DNA of 64,000 nucleotides from Bacteroidota bacterium. GTDB taxonomy: Bacteria > Bacteroidota > Bacteroidia > Chitinophagales > Saprospiraceae. The stretch is taken from assembly GCA_018222965.1 (NCBI GenBank), contig JAAEZH010000007.1:62001-126000 (forward strand), in the 5' to 3' direction. The translations under genes and the position numbers were made by a program. The notes under the pieces are model-generated. The model was not told the origin of the DNA. It searched no databases and saw only the letters and a list, made by a program, of their open reading frames with translations. Of the stretch, positions 8,899-16,540 are shown one piece after another. Numbering within the stretch: the first letter of the stretch is position 1; every line of letters begins with the position of its first letter.

Positions 8899-9363
8899 AT
8901 GAACATTTTTCACGCCTTATGTGGAGTAATTTCCCTGTTGGCCGGCCTTGGCATTTTCCTTTCCAGAAAAGGAACCAGGCTACACCGGCGAATGGGATGG
9001 ACCTATACGATCTCCATGTTTGTATTGCTAATAACCTCTTTTTTTATTTATGATTTTTTTGGCCGCTTTGGTGCATTTCATATACTGTTTCTGCTTTCCG
9101 CCGGGACTCTTATGATTGGCTTATCTATGCCGCTTTTTTTTCGAAACCGATGGCAGAATTGGGTGATACATCATTATTTCTGGATGAGTTATTCTTACGT
9201 GGGATTGGTTATGGCAACCGGTTCTCATTTGTTTGGGCTTGTACCTGCCTGGCCTGTCTGGCTCCGGATATGCGCCTTTTGGTTATTCCCTTACCTGGTT
9301 GGTACCATCCTGATTTATTCCTGGAAAAATCGGGTATTGGCGTCTCTTCCCGGGAAAGACTAA
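8899..9363 (+). CDS. DUF2306-like small membrane protein
   Basis: A 154-residue protein with four predicted membrane helices (about 3-20, 33-52, 57-77 and 122-142). HRRMGWTYTISMF and IHHYFWMSYSYVGLVMA resemble the DUF2306 family of uncharacterised membrane proteins, in which conserved histidines lie near the membrane face. It is divergent from the DUF389 gene and stands alone, since a repeat-rich stretch follows. The function is unknown. Confidence 0.75.
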   Translation: MNIFHALCGVISLLAGLGIFLSRKGTRLHRRMGWTYTISMFVLLITSFFIYDFFGRFGAFHILFLLSAGTLMIGLSMPLFFRNRWQNWVIHHYFWMSYSYVGLVMATGSHLFGLVPAWPVWLRICAFWLFPYLVGTILIYSWKNRVLASLPGKD

Positions 9364-9403
9364 AAATGATAAACCATTAAGAAATTGGATTGGATTGTAG
9401 TTC

Positions 9404-9474
9404 GACCCGCCTACGCGGGTCGGCGTTTGAATGAAACTCTGGCGTTAGGAAGGGGGGACCCGCCTACGCGGGTC
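9404..9474 (+). repeat. REP doublet A1 (REPIN-like)
   Basis: Two copies of the hairpin GACCCGCCTACGCGGGTC (9404-9421 and 9457-9474), with 7-bp arms and a 4-nt loop, separated by 35 nt. The doublet is identical to A2 (10372-10442) except for one loop base. I take this orientation as plus. Confidence 0.85.
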
Positions 9475-9558
9475 TGATTGACATGGCAAATTCTTTATTA
9501 ATTAATTTGGAGTTCTGTACAGGACAAAACCATATTGTGGAACAAATCATTATGGTGC

Positions 9559-9628
9559 GACCTGCTTACGTGGGTCGTTTTTGTTGGGTACCATTGTGCT
9601 AATGATGGGAGACTCGCCTACGTGAGTC
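9559..9628 (+). repeat. diverged REP doublet C
   Basis: GACCTGCTTACGTGGGTC (9559-9576) and GACTCGCCTACGTGAGTC (9611-9628), separated by 34 nt. The right hairpin carries a paired change in both arms (C to T opposite G to A), so base pairing is kept. The spacer resembles that of B1 and B2 read on the minus strand. Confidence 0.75.
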
Positions 9629-9706
9629 TGATTTGCTTCTCGATTAGGATATTCACTTTTCCTGGAAAACCCTCTGGGCTTCAGGTAACTCATTATAACC
9701 ATTTTA

Positions 9707-9777
9707 GACCCGCGCTGGCGGGTCAGACCTCCTTAGCACATGGTTGCCCCCAATGAAACGACCCGCGCCGGCGGGTC
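9707..9777 (-). repeat. REP doublet B1 (inverted)
   Basis: Hairpins GACCCGCGCTGGCGGGTC (9707-9724) and GACCCGCGCCGGCGGGTC (9760-9777), 35 nt apart. Read on the minus strand, the spacer shows the same pattern as doublets A and C, with GTTT near the left hairpin and TAAGGAGG near the right. It lies 127 nt before the transposase gene. The 80-nt stretches between the doublets hold nothing else I can identify. Confidence 0.82.
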
Positions 9778-9904
9778 GAACCATTTTGAATTTTGAAAAT
9801 TGCCTGATTTCCTCTATTATTAAAGAGAATTCCAACATCCCATTCCATTTTATAGATTTATTATTCAACACCTGGGCCCTCAGGGTGGCTAAGAGGTATC
9901 GTTT

Positions 9905-10357
9905 ATGGAATTCACCTATTCACAAATCCAAATTCACGTAGTTTTTGCTGTACGATTTAGGCAACCCTTAATTTCTCCGGATTGGGAGGAGAGACTTCAC
10001 AAGTATATAACTGGGGTTATTCAAAATAGAGGGCAAAAAGTACTTGCTATTGGTGGCATGCCGGATCACCTTCATGTATTGATTGGAATGAGACCGAATT
10101 ATCTGATTTCCGATCTGGTTCGGGAAATAAAAAAAAGCTCTTCCAAATTTATTAAGGAGAATTATTCAACCAAGAGCCCTTTTTATTGGCAAAGAGGCTT
10201 TGGTGCCTTTTCCGTAAGCTCAAAAAGCACAAGCGTTGTAATACGATATATCCTAAATCAAAAAACACATCACAAGGATAATTCCTCCAAAGCTGAATTC
10301 AAAAATTTGTTGGATGAACACTTAATCGATTACGATTTGGAGAAACTTCCTGATTAA
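9905..10357 (+). CDS. REP-associated Y1 transposase (RAYT, IS200-like)
   Basis: A 150-residue single-tyrosine HUH transposase of the IS200/IS605 TnpA superfamily (COG1943). The metal-binding HUH motif is His55-Leu-His57 in GGMPDHLHVLIGM, and the likely catalytic tyrosine is Tyr115 in VIRYILNQKTHH. WQRGFGAFSVS is another family hallmark. Such enzymes nick and join single-stranded DNA at hairpins. The gene is flanked on both sides by 18-nt palindrome doublets, the arrangement expected of REP-associated (domesticated, non-self-mobilising) transposases rather than of a simple insertion sequence. No second gene (tnpB) is present. All motifs are intact, so it may be active. The first ATG is used. 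Confidence 0.9.
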   Translation: MEFTYSQIQIHVVFAVRFRQPLISPDWEERLHKYITGVIQNRGQKVLAIGGMPDHLHVLIGMRPNYLISDLVREIKKSSSKFIKENYSTKSPFYWQRGFGAFSVSSKSTSVVIRYILNQKTHHKDNSSKAEFKNLLDEHLIDYDLEKLPD

Positions 10358-10371
10358 TAGGTGGAAGGTTC

Positions 10372-10442
10372 GACCCGCCTGCGCGGGTCGGCGTTTGAAT
10401 GAAACTCTGGCGTTAGGAAGGGGGGACCCGCCTACGCGGGTC
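10372..10442 (+). repeat. REP doublet A2
   Basis: Begins 14 nt after the transposase stop. Hairpins lie at 10372-10389 and 10425-10442. The spacer and the flanks are the same as in A1, including several bases outside the hairpins (GGTTC-like before, TGATT after), so the duplicated block is slightly larger than the doublet. Confidence 0.85.
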
Positions 10443-10669
10443 TGATTTTGATGTGTTTATTTCTGGTGTTTTTTTGGGAGCATTTATAACCTAGCTCCAG
10501 GATTGTACAGTGGATTTTTAAATTATTGGGTACAACAAGTCAGGCATGCCCATTCAGGTTTTTCTCTTTTTCAGTACAACGTCGGACAGAATATTTCCCC
10601 CTGTTTCTTTTGTCCTATGTCGAAGGAAATCATTTTTAATACGGCTTATCCTTTAATGTCTGGCAGATT

Positions 10670-10740
10670 GACCCGCGTAGGCGGGTCAGACCTCCTTAGC
10701 ACATGGTTGCCCCCAATGAAACGACCCGCGCCGGCGGGTC
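10670..10740 (-). repeat. REP doublet B2 (inverted)
   Basis: Hairpins lie at 10670-10687 and 10723-10740, with a spacer identical to that of B1. Together with A2 it repeats on the right of the transposase gene the A-then-inverted-B order found on the left. The 227 nt between A2 and B2 and the 96 nt after B2 contain no gene I can support. Confidence 0.85.
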
Positions 10741-10836
10741 GAACTCAACAATATTTATCGAGATATATGAAGAATGCATAGGGGTTCCTCCGGAGCAATT
10801 GCATCTATTGGGTGAAATCATCAAAAATCACCCGAT

Positions 10837-11409
10837 ATGTACAAATGGACCCTCCTGGTTCTGTGTATGCTGTTTTGCAGCATAGGCAATGCCCAGATTG
10901 CAGATTATGTTTCTCTAAGCTTTTACCACCAGGCTTATGCACTCCCCGGTCCTGCCAGTTGGCAGGGTACCCTACACCCTGGTATAGAAATCGGAGCTGG
11001 TAAGACATTCCGCGAAAGCGAAAAAACAAGCCAGTTTTTCACAGCCCGAATAGGTGGCTATTACCACGAAAAAATCGAAACTGGTATTTACCTGGGCGGC
11101 GGATATTCCTTTGAATACCAGGCCCTTTCCTGGCTCAACCTAATGGCCGGAGCCGATTTGGCCTATATGCACACCTTCCATACCAAGTCTCTTTACACCT
11201 TAGATCCGGAAAGCGGCAAATATATGGAGGCCAAACAGTTTGGTCGTCCGCATGCCCTGGGCGGTGTCGGGATTGGTGCGGGCTTTGGAGGCGGTGCCTG
11301 GCAACCCTTTATTCGATATAGCCTGCGTCTAGAAACCCCTTTCGTAATTGCTACGCCCGTAATTCCTCAGACTGCGCTGGAAGTGGGCATTCGTCGAACT
11401 TTTAATTGA
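10837..11409 (+). CDS. secreted protein, probable outer-membrane beta-barrel
   Basis: A 190-residue protein with a signal peptide (MYKWTLLVLCMLFCSIGNAQ, cleavage likely after the alanine in GNAQ). The mature part alternates aromatic and glycine residues (YYHEKIETGIYLGGGYSFEY, then GGVGIGAGFGGGAWQPFIRY) and ends in a strand finishing with an aromatic (VGIRRTFN), as in small eight-stranded outer-membrane barrels. I do not recognise a named family. It may be co-transcribed with the serine hydrolase 74 nt downstream. Confidence 0.7.
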   Translation: MYKWTLLVLCMLFCSIGNAQIADYVSLSFYHQAYALPGPASWQGTLHPGIEIGAGKTFRESEKTSQFFTARIGGYYHEKIETGIYLGGGYSFEYQALSWLNLMAGADLAYMHTFHTKSLYTLDPESGKYMEAKQFGRPHALGGVGIGAGFGGGAWQPFIRYSLRLETPFVIATPVIPQTALEVGIRRTFN

Positions 11410-11483
11410 ATTTTTTAACGCCTCTTGCCTTACGGCCTGCCGGCCTCGGCGAATGTATTTCTCATACCAATAAAATTTAGACC

Positions 11484-12665
11484 ATGCTATCAATACGTTT
11501 AAATATTCTTCTTTTTCTGCTTCCAGCCCTTATCGTAATATTGTCGTCCTGCGACAAGGAGGAAGTGCGCCCTCAAAGTAATTATACCTGTGACTTTGTA
11601 TTTGCAGACAGTTCGGGGCAACATCCTAATGCCAGCCGTTATCAGCAAATCCTGGAAGCCAATTTGTCCAATGGAATGGTTGGAGGAACCATGATGATCA
11701 AAGATGCCTATGGTACCTGGACCGGAGCAGTCGGAATGGCCGACCTCACAAGCGGAGCCGAAGCAGTTGCTTGTCAGCCTTTTCTTATTGCCAGCATTTC
11801 GAAAGTGTTTACAGCAGCAGCGATTATGAGTTATGTAGAAGAAGGCAAGCTTTCGCTGAATGCCCGTATTGCAGATTATTTGCCGGCAGAAGTCGTTGAA
11901 AAAGTAGCTAATGTGGATCAGGCAACCATCAGCCATCTGCTCACACATACCAGCGGTATACCCGACTACTATACCACAGCCCTGGAACTGGCCAGAATCA
12001 ACAACGCCAATAATGAGTGGACCCAGGAAGACATCCTGGCATATACCTACGGACAGGCAGCCAGTAATGAAGTAGGGGAGACCTATTATTATTGCAACAC
12101 CAATTTTTTATTGCTCGGTATGATCCTGGAAAAAGTTGGCGGAAAAGACCAGGCTGATATACTGCAAGAACGGATTTTTGCTCCGCTAAACCTGGAGAGT
12201 GCCTCCTTTTGCACCAGTACAACCGTGCCAAAGGAAGTCGTCCAGGGGTATGCAGATATTTACGACAATGGTAAAATTACCGAAACATCCATGGTCTACC
12301 TCGATGAACTGGGCACCGGAGATGGCAGCATCGCCATCAATGCCTGGGACCTGGGGCGATTCCTGGAAGGATTGGAACAGGAAGTCCTGATCAGTGGAGA
12401 GTCAGTTGCCCAAATGAAAGAATGGTTTGATTTGCCGGAAGACTGGGTTTGGGAAAGCCTGGGACAAACGAAAAACGGTTACGGGCTGGAATATTTTGAG
12501 TCTGATTACGGCTATGCTTACGGCCATACTGGCGGGATCGACGGATTCGGGTCGAGGGCCTTTTACTTTCCGGAGAGCGGGTACACCTTTGTGCTACTTT
12601 CCAATTGTGTTACGGCACCGATTGATGAGGTGTACCTCAATGTTCTGGAGGTGATGTTTGAGTAG
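11484..12665 (+). CDS. serine hydrolase, class C beta-lactamase fold lipoprotein
   Basis: A 393-residue protein of the beta-lactamase/DD-peptidase (Pfam Beta-lactamase, PF00144) family. The signal peptide ends in a lipobox (IVILSSC, Cys23), so it should be lipid-anchored. The catalytic SxxK motif is Ser104-Ile-Ser-Lys107, the YxN motif is YCN in YYYCNTNFLLLGMIL, and HTGG near residue 350 stands in the place of the KTG triad. Members include D-aminopeptidases, esterases and peptidoglycan enzymes as well as AmpC-like enzymes. HTG rather than KTG favours an esterase or peptidase over an antibiotic-destroying enzyme, but that is inference. A convergent hairpin region follows the gene. Confidence 0.9.
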   Translation: MLSIRLNILLFLLPALIVILSSCDKEEVRPQSNYTCDFVFADSSGQHPNASRYQQILEANLSNGMVGGTMMIKDAYGTWTGAVGMADLTSGAEAVACQPFLIASISKVFTAAAIMSYVEEGKLSLNARIADYLPAEVVEKVANVDQATISHLLTHTSGIPDYYTTALELARINNANNEWTQEDILAYTYGQAASNEVGETYYYCNTNFLLLGMILEKVGGKDQADILQERIFAPLNLESASFCTSTTVPKEVVQGYADIYDNGKITETSMVYLDELGTGDGSIAINAWDLGRFLEGLEQEVLISGESVAQMKEWFDLPEDWVWESLGQTKNGYGLEYFESDYGYAYGHTGGIDGFGSRAFYFPESGYTFVLLSNCVTAPIDEVYLNVLEVMFE

Positions 12666-12673
12666 AAAAGAGG

Positions 12674-12745
12674 GAATGTTGAATGCAGAATTTTAAATGT
12701 TGATGAAATTCAAATTTCTAAATTCAACATTCAACATTATTTTTT
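12674..12745. terminator. AT-rich inverted repeat between convergent genes
   Basis: Word repeats AATGTTGAAT on the left and ATTCAACATT on the right (12676-12737) can pair over the whole 70-nt gap, and a T tract follows on the plus strand. The gap separates the serine hydrolase gene from the convergent YrdC gene, so it probably ends both transcripts. Confidence 0.65.
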
Positions 12746-13345
12746 CTATTCGCGGATGAAAATCAATTCTGCTTTATCGGAGAGCCTGGCAATTACAGAG
12801 GGTTCTCCGATTTCTCTTTCGGCTCTGCGGTGCGGCATTACCAGATCCACGCCTTGAATGATATCTGAGTTTATCTCTCCAAAATGCTTTGGACGGGGTG
12901 CCCCGTGCACATTGGCCGAACTAGCCACCAGTGGTCGGCCATATTCCCGTATCAGATCCCGGCAAAAATCGTCCTGCGGTATCCGTATAGCAATGCTGCC
13001 ATCAGAAGCGGTAAGTCTCTGAGGCAGTTTTTCAGCCTGATCATAAACAATGGTAAGCGGACGAACGTGAAAGGAAAGCAATGTCTCAATACGTGGATGT
13101 ACGTGATCTACGTAATCTTTCAGCATATCAATGGATTCAACTAAAACGGTAAGGGGCTGATCGGCCGGTCTTTTTTTCAAACGGAAAACCCGGGCAACGG
13201 CCACTTCGCTGGTAGCATCACATCCAATGGACCAATTTGTATCGGTGGGATACAAAATCAATCCGTCGGATTCCAGTGTTTGGACTGCTTTTTTTACGTC
13301 GTAGTAGTCAACCATAGAGGTCATTTGGTCGGGAAATGTATTCAT
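12746..13345 (-). CDS. L-threonylcarbamoyladenylate synthase (YrdC/Sua5 family)
   Basis: A 199-residue YrdC-domain protein. The family makes threonylcarbamoyl-AMP from threonine, bicarbonate and ATP for the t6A37 modification of ANN-decoding tRNAs. The nucleotide-binding signature is clear: GLILYPTDTNWSIGCDA, FRLKKRPADQPLTVLV, SIAIRIPQDDFC and VASSANVHGAPRPK. It lacks the C-terminal Sua5 domain, so it is TsaC-sized. Many Bacteroidota carry a second, longer Sua5, so this copy may be a paralogue. The true start could be a few codons downstream (MTSMVDYYD). Confidence 0.88.
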   Translation of the reverse strand: MNTFPDQMTSMVDYYDVKKAVQTLESDGLILYPTDTNWSIGCDATSEVAVARVFRLKKRPADQPLTVLVESIDMLKDYVDHVHPRIETLLSFHVRPLTIVYDQAEKLPQRLTASDGSIAIRIPQDDFCRDLIREYGRPLVASSANVHGAPRPKHFGEINSDIIQGVDLVMPHRRAEREIGEPSVIARLSDKAELIFIRE

Positions 13346-13520
13346 GGGTAAAAGTTCCTCTTGTAATTTCTGTTTTTTCAGCTAGAAAACAAAGGCAACA
13401 CAAGATAGTTCTGTGTAATTTTTAGGATTCCGGCTGCTGATACAGCATTAAATTAATAGCGCAGCAGGATTTGTTGAAAAGCTATAATTAAGCAGTTTGC
13501 CAAACAGCTCAATGCTTTGA

Positions 13521-13778
13521 CAATATAATCCTTTTGCAATCGGTTACTATCCGGGTGGTGGTTTCTGGGAAGATTGGAATGACACCAAACAGGCTTTACA
13601 GCCTCTGGTATACTATCAAATCGCAGATTTGGTTGTAATATTATCCAAACTCCGTTTTTTAGGAGAATTCACCAACCCGTTTCCAGCCTTTGCCGGAATT
13701 AGAATACCATCATCTATATTCCAGACACTTTTGATGGATCAAATGTCGCAAAGTCAAGGGTTTTTAAGAGTAATTTAA
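13521..13778 (+). pseudogene. possible gene remnant in the 13.35-14.04 kb gap
   Basis: An 85-codon open frame without an ATG near its left end (preceded by an in-frame TGA at 13518) has a protein-like composition (YYPGGGFWEDWNDTKQ, LVYYQIADLVV). It could be a decayed gene or chance. The rest of this 698-nt gap holds only scattered AT-rich sequence and two related strings (GTTGAAAAGCTATAA near 13473 and GTTGAAAAGCATAAA near 13965) that might be regulatory. Confidence 0.2.
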
Positions 13779-14043
13779 CGCAAGCTTTTGCGATGAAATG
13801 AACAGATCACTCTGATGTGTCTATTCCAAAGATGCTCTTTTTAGCCATTTCGTTGTATGCTTAAACGACCACCGGAAAGGATTTGCTGCATCAGACATAA
13901 AATGAATTGTCGGCTGGAATTCAATCCATTGCACTGTTTGTCAAACCCCTGTGCCCCGGTCGTTGTTGAAAAGCATAAATAATGTAACTTGGATTTTCGA
14001 CCAGCCGTTAATCAGGTAGAATTTTGAATTTGAGAATTTAACT

Positions 14044-16308
14044 ATGAAAGGATTGATGCGGATCGGCCTGCTGTTTGGACTGGCTCTGTTTTTAGTGCCG
14101 ACAGCAAAAGCCGCCCATATTATTGGAGGGGAAATCACCTATGTATGCAATGGGGGGGATTCTTATACATTTACCTTGAAGATGTATAGGGATTGTGCTG
14201 GCCAGGGAGCCTTGTTTGACGGAGCAGGAAATGCGCCTTTTGATTTGCAGTTATCAATTTATCAGGGAGATTCCAATCAGGAATTTGCAAGCATTAATCC
14301 TGGTGCCCCGGTTGTGGTGCCTGTAAACCCTGAGATCAGTAATCCCTGTCTGATTGTTCCTCCAAATGTTTGTGTAGAAGAAGGCACCTATGTTTTCTCA
14401 CTCAATCTGCCGTATACGGGAGAGTCTTACCATTTGGTGTATCAACGTTGCTGCAGAAATAATACCATAACCAATATTAGTAACCCGGGTGATACAGGAG
14501 CTACCTATACCATGGAGTTGACTGCAGAGGCCCAGTTGGAATGCAACAGCAGTCCGACTTTCAATAACTTCCCACCTATCATTATCTGTGCAGGAGAACC
14601 AATCGATTTTGATTTTTCAGCTACTGATATAGACGGCGATGAATTGGTTTACGAGCTTTGCGTTCCCTATACAGGTGGTGGCCCTGATACAGACAATGCC
14701 TTTTCTCCAAACGGCGTTGCTCCCAACCCGGATCTGCCCCCAAACACAAATGGTGCGAATGCTTATCCGCCCGTAAATTTCATTGATCCGCCTTATAGTT
14801 TTGACAGTCCCCTAAACGGCAATCCTGGCTTGACCATTGATCCGAATACAGGGTTTATGACAGGAGTTCCTACAAATTTGGGCCAGTATGTGGTAGGGGT
14901 TTGCGTCAAGGAGTACAGGAATGGAGAATTACTCAGTGTGTTGAGGCGCGACTTTCAATTTAATGTAGCCAACTGCGAACCCACGGTGGTAGCTGATATT
15001 CGGGAGGATTTTATTATTGACAATACCTTTCAGGTGATCTCCTGTGGAGATAGTGTTGTGACTATGATCAACGAAAGCTACCAGGCTCAGTTTATCGATG
15101 AATACCAATGGACCTTTGATCTGGGAGGAGGTGTAATAGAAAACTACAGCTCAGAGGATGTTACGGTTGAGTTTCCGGGAGTGGGTACTTATCCCGGGCA
15201 GCTGGTTTTGAACCCCGGAACAAATTGTGCGGATACCGCCAACATTGAAGTAAATATCTATCCGGATATAGTGGCAGATTTTGAGTTTGAATACGATACC
15301 TGTATATCCGGCCCTGTCCTTTTTACGGATCTTTCTATCTCCGGAGCCGGTCCCAATGCAATCACAGACTGGGCATGGGATTTTGGCGATGGCAATAGTC
15401 GCACCGATCAGAATCCGGATCATTTGTACATGATACCGGGTAATTTGCCGGTGGAATTGAGAGTAACTGATATAAACGGTTGTGAAGATTCTCTGACACA
15501 GGAAATCAACTACTTTCCGGTGCCGGCGCTTTTGGTGGTGGATCCGGGAGATCTGATTGTTTGCCAACCGGCCGAAGTGTTTTTTGATAACTTGTCCTTC
15601 CCAATCGATGAAACCTATGATGTTTTCTGGGATTTTGGAGATGGCAATTTTGGGCAGGGAGTGTCCCCAACGCATGTGTTTGAAGACCCGGGCGTTTATA
15701 CGGTAAGTCTGGAGATTACATCTCCGATTGGGTGTTATACGGATACGATATTTCCAAACCTGATAGAGGTGTTGCCTTCACCGGTTGCCGGCTTTGACTA
15801 TAGCCCGGAAGAACTAAGTAATTTCAATCCGACAGTGACTTTCATTGATGAGTCAATCGATGCCGAAAGTTGGAAATGGGAATTCGGACCTTTTGGCGTT
15901 TCTTTTCTGACCGAACCGGTATTTACCTTCCCGGATACGGGGCTGGTGGATGTATTGCAAATTGTAACTCACCTGAGTGGATGTAAAGATACTGCGGTTG
16001 CCCGCCTGGATATAGAACCCCAGGTTCGATATTTTCTCCCCAATGCATTCACGCCGAATACCGATGGGGTAAATGATTCTTTCCGGGGAGAAGGCGTCAT
16101 GGAGGGAGCGCGGGATTTTACTTTCCAGATATGGAACCGTTATGGCGAATTGATCTTCGAAACAAATGATCCTTACGAATCCTGGAACGGCCGCAAATTT
16201 AACACCGGAGAAATGGCACCAGCCGGAAATTACCTGGTGGTCGTCGCCTATGTGGAACCCCGTGGGCAGCAAATAAAGATCAATGGTTATGTGACGCTGA
16301 TCAAGTAA
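14044..16308 (+). CDS. PKD-domain surface protein, T9SS type B cargo
   Basis: A 754-residue exported protein. The signal peptide (MRIGLLFGLALFLVPTAKA) is followed by an N-terminal domain beginning AHIIGGEITYVC, with paired cysteines and the string YQRCCRNNTITNI. A cadherin/putative-Ig-like section (SATDIDGDELVYELC) follows, then at least two PKD domains with their signature (WDFGDGNSRT, WDFGDGNFGQG). The last 90 residues are the gliding-motility-associated C-terminal domain (FLPNAFTPNTDGVND, IWNRYGELIFET, GNYLVVVAY), the T9SS type B signal that usually sends proteins to the cell surface or medium. It is the first of two tandem paralogues. Binding or adhesion is a reasonable guess; no enzyme motif is present. 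Confidence 0.93.
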   Translation: MKGLMRIGLLFGLALFLVPTAKAAHIIGGEITYVCNGGDSYTFTLKMYRDCAGQGALFDGAGNAPFDLQLSIYQGDSNQEFASINPGAPVVVPVNPEISNPCLIVPPNVCVEEGTYVFSLNLPYTGESYHLVYQRCCRNNTITNISNPGDTGATYTMELTAEAQLECNSSPTFNNFPPIIICAGEPIDFDFSATDIDGDELVYELCVPYTGGGPDTDNAFSPNGVAPNPDLPPNTNGANAYPPVNFIDPPYSFDSPLNGNPGLTIDPNTGFMTGVPTNLGQYVVGVCVKEYRNGELLSVLRRDFQFNVANCEPTVVADIREDFIIDNTFQVISCGDSVVTMINESYQAQFIDEYQWTFDLGGGVIENYSSEDVTVEFPGVGTYPGQLVLNPGTNCADTANIEVNIYPDIVADFEFEYDTCISGPVLFTDLSISGAGPNAITDWAWDFGDGNSRTDQNPDHLYMIPGNLPVELRVTDINGCEDSLTQEINYFPVPALLVVDPGDLIVCQPAEVFFDNLSFPIDETYDVFWDFGDGNFGQGVSPTHVFEDPGVYTVSLEITSPIGCYTDTIFPNLIEVLPSPVAGFDYSPEELSNFNPTVTFIDESIDAESWKWEFGPFGVSFLTEPVFTFPDTGLVDVLQIVTHLSGCKDTAVARLDIEPQVRYFLPNAFTPNTDGVNDSFRGEGVMEGARDFTFQIWNRYGELIFETNDPYESWNGRKFNTGEMAPAGNYLVVVAYVEPRGQQIKINGYVTLIK

Positions 16309-16540
16309 AAGTTTGGCTGAAAGTATAGCCCGTTGTCTGTCATGAAACAGGCAAATACCCTTCTTAAGATGATCAATTATTTGAAATTGTCGGCAATCGT
16401 AGGCAAATGTTCAGGAGCCTTTGTATTTTCCCATTTAGTTACAGGCAGCTAATCAGCCTGGTTAGCGATCAATTGTGAGAAGAACCATTTCAGCAGAGCA
16501 TCTATTTTAGGGTGTTACATGCTTTAAAACCCAACATACT

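Noticed and set aside
9404-10740. palindromic repeats with 35-nt spacing read as a CRISPR array
   Set aside because: The repeats are 18-nt hairpins in doublets with shared spacers, not unique ones, and no cas gene is present.
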